64,000 bases of DNA from Odiellus spinosus. Taxonomy: Eukaryota > Arthropoda > Arachnida > Opiliones > Phalangiidae. The stretch is taken from NCBI GenBank assembly GCA_963920705.1, contig OY987225.1:28643538-28707537 (forward strand), given 5' to 3'. Each line of letters opens with the position of its first letter. Position 1 is the first letter of the stretch. Made by a program: the position numbers and the translations under genes. This document shows, piece after piece, positions 58,461 through 64,000 of this stretch. The notes under the pieces are model-generated. The model saw nothing but the letters and a program-made list of their open reading frames with translations. It was not told where the DNA came from and ran no database searches.

Positions 58461-60645
58461 TTGAGAAGAATTGAGACGAATTGAGAAAAATTGAGACGAA
58501 TTGAGAAAAATTGAGACGAATTGAGAAAAATTGAGACGAATTGAGAAAAATTGAGACGAATTGAGAAAAATTGAGACGAATTGAGAAAAATTGAGACGAA
58601 TTGAGAAAAATTGAGACGAATTGAGAAAAATTGAGACGAATTGAGAAAAATTGAGACGAATTGAGAAAAATTGAGACGAATTGAGAAAAATTGAGACGAA
58701 TTGAGAAAAATTGAGACGAATTGAGAAAAATTGAGACGAATTGAGAAAAATTGAGACGAATTGAGAAAAATTGAGACGAATTGAGAAAAATTGAGACGAA
58801 TTGAGAAAAATTGAGACGAATTGAGAAAAATTGAGACGAATTGAGAAAAATTGAGACGAATTGAGAAAAATTGAGACGAATTGAGAAAAATTGAGACGAA
58901 TTGAGAAAAATTGAGACGAATTGAGAAAAATTGAGACGAATTGAGAAAAATTGAGACGAATTGAGAAAAATTGAGGCGAATTGAGAAAAATTGAGGCGAA
59001 TTGAGAAAAATTGAGGCGAATTGAGAAAAATTGAGACGAATTGAGAAAAATTGAGACGAATTGAGAAAAATTGAGACGAATTGAGAAAAATTGAGACGAA
59101 TTGAGAAAAATTGAGACGAATTGAGAAAAATTGAGACGAATTGAGAAAAATTGAGACGAATTGAGAAAAATTGAGACGAATTGAGAAAAATTGAGACGAA
59201 TTGAGAAAAATTGAGACGAATTGAGAAAAATTGAGACGAATTGAGAAAAATTGAGACGAATTGAGAAAAATTGAGACGAATTGAGAAAAATTGAGACGAA
59301 TTGAGAAAAATTGAGACGAATTGAGAAAAATTGAGACGAATTGAGAAAAATTGAGACGAATTGAGAAAAATTGAGACGAATTGAGAAAAATTGAGACGAA
59401 TTGAGAAAAATTGAGACGAATTGAGAAAAATTGAGACGAATTGAGAAAAATTGAGACGAATTGAGAAAAATTGAGACGAATTGAGAAAAATTGAGACGAA
59501 TTGAGAAAAATTGAGACGAATTGAGAAAAATTGAGACGAATTGAGAAAAATTGAGACGAATTGAGAAAAATTGAGACGAATTGAGAAAAATTGAGACGAA
59601 TTGAGAAAAATTGAGACGAATTGAGAAAAATTGAGACGAATTGAGAAAAATTGAGACGAATTGAGAAAAATTGAGACGAATTGAGAAAAATTGAGACGAA
59701 TTGAGAAAAATTGAGACGAATTGAGAAAAATTGAGACGAATTGAGAAAAATTGAGACGAATTGAGAAAAATTGAGACGAATTGAGAAAAATTGAGACGAA
59801 TTGAGAAAAATTGAGACGAATTGAGAAAAATTGAGACGAATTGAGAAAAATTGAGACGAATTGAGAAAAATTGAGACGAATTGAGAAAAATTGAGACGAA
59901 TTGAGAAAAATTGAGACGAATTGAGAAAAATTGAGACGAATTGAGAAAAATTGAGACGAATTGAGAAAAATTGAGACGAATTGAGAAAAATTGAGACGAA
60001 TTGAGAAAAATTGAGACGAATTGAGAAAAATTGAGACGAATTGAGAAAAATTGAGACGAATTGAGAAAAATTGAGACGAATTGAGAAAAATTGAGACGAA
60101 TTGAGAAAAATTGAGACGAATTGAGAAAAATTGAGACGAATTGAGAAAAATTGAGACGAATTGAGAAAAATTGAGACGAATTGAGAAAAATTGAGACGAA
60201 TTGAGAAAAATTGAGACGGGTTGAGAAAAATTGAGACGGGTTGAGAAAAATTGAGACGGGTTGAGAAAAATTGAGACGGGTTGAGAAAAATTGAGACGGG
60301 TTGAGAAAAATTGAGACGGGTTGAGAAAAATTGAGACGGGTTGAGAAAAATTGAGACGGGTTGAGAAAAATTGAGACGGGTTGAGAAAAATTGAGACGGG
60401 TTGAGAAAAATTGAGACGGGTTGAGAAAAATTGAGACGGGTTGAGAAAAATTGAGACGGGTTGAGAAAAATTGAGACGGGTTGAGAAAAATTGAGACGGG
60501 TTGAGAAAAATTGAGACGGGTTGAGAAAAATTGAGACGGGTTGAGAAAAATTGAGACGGGTTGAGAAAAATTGAGACGGGTTGAGAAAAATTGAGACGGG
60601 TTGAGAAAAATTGAGACGGGTTGAGAAAAATTGAGACGGGTTGAG
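58461..60645 (+). repeat. 20-bp tandem satellite TTGAGAAAAATTGAGACGAA (about 110 copies)
   Basis: Very homogeneous array made of two similar 10-bp halves, each ending in TTGAG. A GAGGCGAA variant appears in three consecutive units near 58,974-59,020. From about 60,217 onward every unit ends GACGGG instead of GACGAA. Confidence 0.97.
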
Positions 60646-61163
60646 AAAATTGAGACGGGTTGAGAAAATTGAGACGGGTTGAGAAAATTCAGACGGGTTG
60701 AGAAAATTCAGACGGGTTGAGAAAATTCAGACGGGTTGAGAAAATTCAGACGGGTTGAGAAAATTCAGACGGGTTGAGAAAATTCAGACGGGTTGAGAAA
60801 ATTCAGACGGGTTGAGAAAATTCAGACGGGTTGAGAAAATTCAGACGGGTTGAGAAAATTCAGACGGGTTGAGAAAATTCAGACGGGTTGAGAAAATTCA
60901 GACGGGTTGAGAAAATTCAGACGGGTTGAGAAAATTCAGACGGGTTGAGAAAATTCAGACGGGTTGAGAAAATTCAGACGGGTTGAGAAAATTCAGACGG
61001 GTTGAGAAAATTCAGACGGGTTAAGAAAAATTCAGACGGGTTGAGAAAATTCAGACGGGTTAAGAAAATTCAGACGGGTTAAGAAAATTCAGACGGGTTA
61101 AGAAAATTCAGACGGGTTGAGAAAATTCAGATGGGTTGAGAAAATTCAGATGGGTTGAGAAAA
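60646..61163 (+). repeat. 19-bp derivative satellite (about 27 copies)
   Basis: The unit has lost one A (TTGAGAAAATTGAGACGGG) and after a few copies becomes TTGAGAAAATTCAGACGGG. The last units carry TTAAG and GATGGG changes. It is continuous with the 20-bp array. Confidence 0.95.
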
Positions 61164-61470
61164 ACCCTTCAAATTAACACCTCTTGAAAATAAAACACCC
61201 TCTTGAAAATAAAACACGCTTTGAAAAAAAAAAAAAAAAAAAAAAAAAAAACAACCCTTGAAAATAAAACACTTTTTTTTTTTGGATTTTTTTACAAGGG
61301 GTACCCATTGTAAAAAAAAATTTTACAGGGGGTGTATTTATTTTATTTTTTTTTTTTTTACAAGGGGTACCCCTTAGATTTTTTTTTGTAAAATAAATCG
61401 TGAATTTTCAACGATATCCTTTGTAAAAACGTGAATTTTCAACGATATCCTTTGTAAAAACGTGAATTTC
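61164..61470. repeat. right border modules of the satellite block
   Basis: Contains CTTGAAAATAAAACAC three times (the reverse complement of the 18-bp satellite core), then ACAAGGGGTACCC and TTTTACAGGGGGTGTATTTA, which are the left border modules in reverse orientation. It ends with ACAAGGGGTACCCCTT and two copies of a 31-bp repeat containing TTCAACGATATCCTTTG (61,398-61,460). A long A-tract lies at 61,219-61,250. The minus-strand frame 61,374-61,571 lies over these repeats and is not taken as a gene. Confidence 0.85.
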
Positions 61471-62080
61471 AAATCATCTTTACGATAAATGAGTTGAAGT
61501 TGTTTTTCGATAGGAATAAGATTTTGTGATTGGTTTGAAAAATGCATTGTTAAAGCCGCAAAATCCTTCAAATGCTTTATCCATAGGCGTCATATTACAC
61601 CTTAAACCGTGCCCTGATGACTATTTATGCAGATTTAAACTTCAGTTTAAGTTTCCATTTCAAGAATGAATAAGAAATTAAATTCGCGTTTCTCGATAAA
61701 TTTTTAAAAGAAATCCAAGAAGAAAAGTTTAATGGGAGACGTTGGGAAAGCTATTAATTTTTTTTTTTTTTTTTTCTCTTCTTTAAGCGCGAAAGAAACC
61801 GGTTAGGAATTACGAAACATTTACCAAGAAATATCCGCCGTAACGATAAGCAATCTATCGTTATTATTATATATCTATTTAGAGAGAAATTTAAAATTTC
61901 TCAGATTTTTCAAGGGTAAAACCTCTAAGCGTCTGTTTCGCGAATGGACCTACCTGGAAATCCAAGTTTGTTTTCTTTTATAACTAAAGTTTCTGGAAAA
62001 TCGTGAAATCTAGGAAGGAGGTGTATTAACCAATAGTAACTGGCAACTTAATTAATGTTTGGGTAAGGACGTTGTTTCGG
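61471..62080. other. non-coding spacer upstream of the glycine-rich gene
   Basis: AT-rich with a T-tract near 61,760. No coding exon, RNA gene or repeat was recognised. The proximal promoter of the next gene begins at its right end. Confidence 0.5.
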
Positions 62081-62088
62081 TATAAATA
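62081..62088 (+). promoter_or_regulatory. TATA box of the glycine-rich secreted protein gene
   Basis: TATAAATA lies 94 bp before the start codon. A transcription start about 25-30 bp downstream, near CTCATCTCAAAA, would leave a 5'UTR of about 65 bases. A clean TATA box fits a strongly or conditionally expressed tissue gene. Confidence 0.75.
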
Positions 62089-62174
62089 CGGGACCCTACT
62101 CATCTCAAAACACCACAAACTCTCGGATTCTCTAATAAGTCTGTTATAGCTTCGAATATTTCTAACAAAGCAAA

Positions 62175-63054
62175 ATGGTTAAAATTTTGGTAAGTTTTAA
62201 AATATTTTATAAATTATGTCTAAAGAAAGTTTTCCTTTATATACTTGAATAATTGTAATGAAAGCTAATACGATACTTCAGTTAGAGTTTTTATCTAAGT
62301 ATATACTTAGGAAGTATGTCAAATTAATCTCGAAACTTATCTTGAGCAAAGCTACAGTTTTGGTTAAAATTAACTGTACCCCATTCGTTGCAAATAATAC
62401 TCTTGAACAGGAGTAGATCGTGAATTTCACTCGTTTTGAACCTATAGTAATAAAAAAGATCGTAGAGAACTTGTTTTCCCATGTTAGATTTTAAGCTAGG
62501 TTGTGGAGTGTCAAGACAATAAGATTTTAATTCTCACTATATAGATTGCTGCTTTGGCCGTTTCCCTATGCGTGGTGCTGACCTTCGCCGATGATATTGA
62601 AAAACGTGGAGGAAATAGAGGCGGAAGCGGATATGGAGGGGGAAGCCGTGGTTCTCTTGGAGGCGGAGGTATTGGAGGCGGAGGTCTAGGAGTTGGATCT
62701 CATGGCGGAAACCGTGGTTCTCTTGGAGGCGGAGGCTATGGCGGAAACCGTGGTTCTCTTGGAGGCGGAGCTTTAGGAGGCGGAGGTTACGGTGGAAACC
62801 GTGGTTCTCTTGGAGGCGGAGCTCATGGCGGAAACCGTGGTTCTCTTGGAGGCGGAGCTTTAGGAGGCGGAGCTTTAGGAGGCGGATATGGTGGCGGAAA
62901 CCGTGGTTCCCTTGGAGGCGGAGCTCATGGCGGAAACCGTGGTTCTCTTGGAGGCGGAGCTCTAGGAGGCGGATATGGTGGCGGAAACCGTGGTTCTATT
63001 GGAGGCGGAGCTCTAGGAGGTGGTTACGGAGGCAAGCCAGTCAAGAAATACTAA
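62175..63054 (+). CDS. secreted glycine-rich repeat protein
   Basis: Two coding exons, 62175-62189 (MVKIL) and 62545-63054, joined across a 355-bp intron, give 174 residues. Splitting the signal peptide between a tiny first exon and exon 2 is common in insect cuticle and secreted-protein genes. The signal peptide is about residues 1-20 (hydrophobic, ending LTFA). DDIEKR follows, with a Lys-Arg pair that could be cut by a proprotein convertase, and then an almost pure Gly-rich body. The body has eight RGSLGGG-type units (most as GGNRGSLGGG, the last RGSIGGG) mixed with GGGALGGG, GAHGG and GGYGG. The tail is GGKPVKKY. Function is not established: a cuticle/eggshell structural protein or a glycine-rich antimicrobial peptide precursor are both possible. 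There is no homology claim beyond composition. Confidence 0.85.
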
Positions 63055-63076
63055 GCATATGCTTAAAAAATAAAAA

Positions 63077-63172
63077 AATAAATTCCTAATTCGTTGAAAA
63101 CGACAATTTTATAGTGAGAACTTACTTTTGTAAGATTTTTGTACGAGAGTGGCATTAAGAAGTGAAAATAAA
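63077..63172 (+). terminator. poly(A) signals of the glycine-rich gene
   Basis: AATAAA occurs at 63077-63082, 23 bases after the stop codon, and again at 63167-63172. Either or both may be used. Confidence 0.6.
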
Positions 63173-63760
63173 GATTTTAATTTTATTTTCAACCAATGAT
63201 TTTATTTTAATTAGATTACTTTCAACCAACTTTAATTTTAATTAGCTTACTTTCAATCAATTTTAATGTTCCAACCAAAATTTAATCCTTTACCTCATCT
63301 TTTCAATTGGGGTGTGGGAAAACAACGCCCTTGTAATCTATCACACGTAAAACAGTGACGTCATTAACATTCAAGGTTTTATACAAAAGTGGCAAATATT
63401 TTATTCTGACGAAATATTTAATCATAAATATTTGAAGTAATTCTGTCATCGATTTTTAATGAATACACCATTTAGCCATTACTTGGGGCGCCATAGCGGC
63501 ATAGGGCGAACTTTCACTTGGTTCACGCATTATCTTTATAAATCTATTGTAGCTTCATTTATCGGTTTATGAAACCGAATCGGTACGAAACTGGTTCCCG
63601 AAGTTATTTCGAGAAATCGAATCAAATCGATACGAGGAAAGACGGTTTTCTGTTCGCACGACTCAAGCGAAACGGTCTAAATCGATTCCAAGAGTAGCTA
63701 ATGTGTTTGTAGCTCAAATATCCTAATTCTCATTTTCAAATTTAAAATACTAAATTCTGA

Positions 63761-63792
<32 letters not shown>

Positions 63793-63819
63793 TCAAATAA
63801 ATCATTACTACACAATTTC
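63173..63819. other. intergenic DNA without recognised features
   Basis: AT-rich. It holds a short three-fold echo of ATTTTAATTAG and ACTTTCAACCAA phrases (63,180-63,260) and an A-tract near 63,768-63,791. No gene was seen. Confidence 0.5.
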
Positions 63820-63954
63820 AGACGAGGCTTAATTAGCCTTAATTTAATCGGATTCAACCGAAGTTTACATAGCCTTCTCAGTTCCACAAACATCGGTTAA
63901 TTGTGATTAGACTACGGTTAAATCTGATTAAACCTGCTAGTTACGCCTCGTCTC
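63820..63954. mobile_element. 135-bp inverted-repeat element (MITE-like)
   Basis: AGACGAGGCTTAATTAGCC at the left pairs with GCTAGTTACGCCTCGTCT at the right. The inner parts (TTTAATCGGATTCAACC and GGTTAAATCTGATTAAACC) also pair, so the whole unit folds into a hairpin. No target duplication was identified. Confidence 0.6.
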
Positions 63955-64000
63955 AAAAGGGTATTACGCAAAGATTATACACATAATTTGGTTTTCCCCT

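Noticed and set aside
58461-61163. Telomeric repeat
   Set aside because: The unit is TTGAG-based with 20/19-bp periods, not the insect TTAGG pentamer, and unique genic DNA follows on the right.
62554-63054. Starting the glycine-rich protein at 62554
   Set aside because: That codon is TTG inside the signal peptide. The ATG at 62175 spliced over a GT-AG intron gives a complete signal peptide and fits the TATA box.

Overview
This is an AT-rich nuclear fragment of an animal genome, most likely an insect and possibly a beetle (the order is a guess). Genes have short GT-AG introns and encode well-known metazoan proteins. The introns carry small non-autonomous DNA transposons. There is no sign of operons or other prokaryotic features.

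Region 1 (1-31,129) is gene-dense. On the + strand lies the 3' part of yorkie/YAP (54-6943; the TEAD-binding N-terminus is off the left edge). It is followed by RPB5/POLR2E (-), ADAT1 (+), GABARAPL2/GATE-16 (-), RBMX2 (+), Rubicon (+, 15 coding exons rebuilt to an unbroken 799-residue frame) and a BORCS6-like gene (+, 9 exons, 385 residues). RPB5 and ADAT1 are divergent across a 315-bp spacer, ADAT1 and GABARAPL2 are convergent, and GABARAPL2 and RBMX2 are divergent. GABARAPL2 (an Atg8 protein), Rubicon (a regulator of the autophagy PI3-kinase) and BORCS6 (lysosome positioning) fall within 15 kb. Mobile-element remnants include a 2-kb near-symmetrical hairpin in a yki intron, a hAT-like MITE with a perfect 8-bp target duplication, a 474-bp element flanked by TTAA, a TA-flanked mini-element, two inverted copies of a GC-rich terminal-repeat element, and a LINE reverse-transcriptase scrap.

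Region 2 (about 31,130-61,380) is a composite satellite block of 30 kb with a layered layout. It has a left border of GGTACCCCTT and CACCCCCTGTAAAA modules, then about 4 kb of an 18-bp satellite that contains five inverted copies of a 32-bp unit. A G-rich 23-bp x3 junction follows, then about 23 kb of the 32-bp satellite in the opposite orientation (about 700 copies, with a 200-N gap). After that come about 2.8 kb of a 15/20/19-bp satellite and a right border carrying the same modules as the left border in reverse orientation. The 32-bp array has higher-order structure with a period near 7.6 kb. The very long open frames here (up to thousands of codons) are by-products of stop-free repeat units and are not annotated as genes.

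Region 3 (61,381-64,000) holds one small two-exon gene with a clear TATA box. It encodes a secreted 174-residue glycine-rich protein built from GGNRGSLGGG-type repeats, with a Lys-Arg site soon after the signal peptide. A short hairpin element closes the window.

All exon boundaries were read by eye from splice signals, reading-frame continuity and remembered family sequences. No alignment was run.
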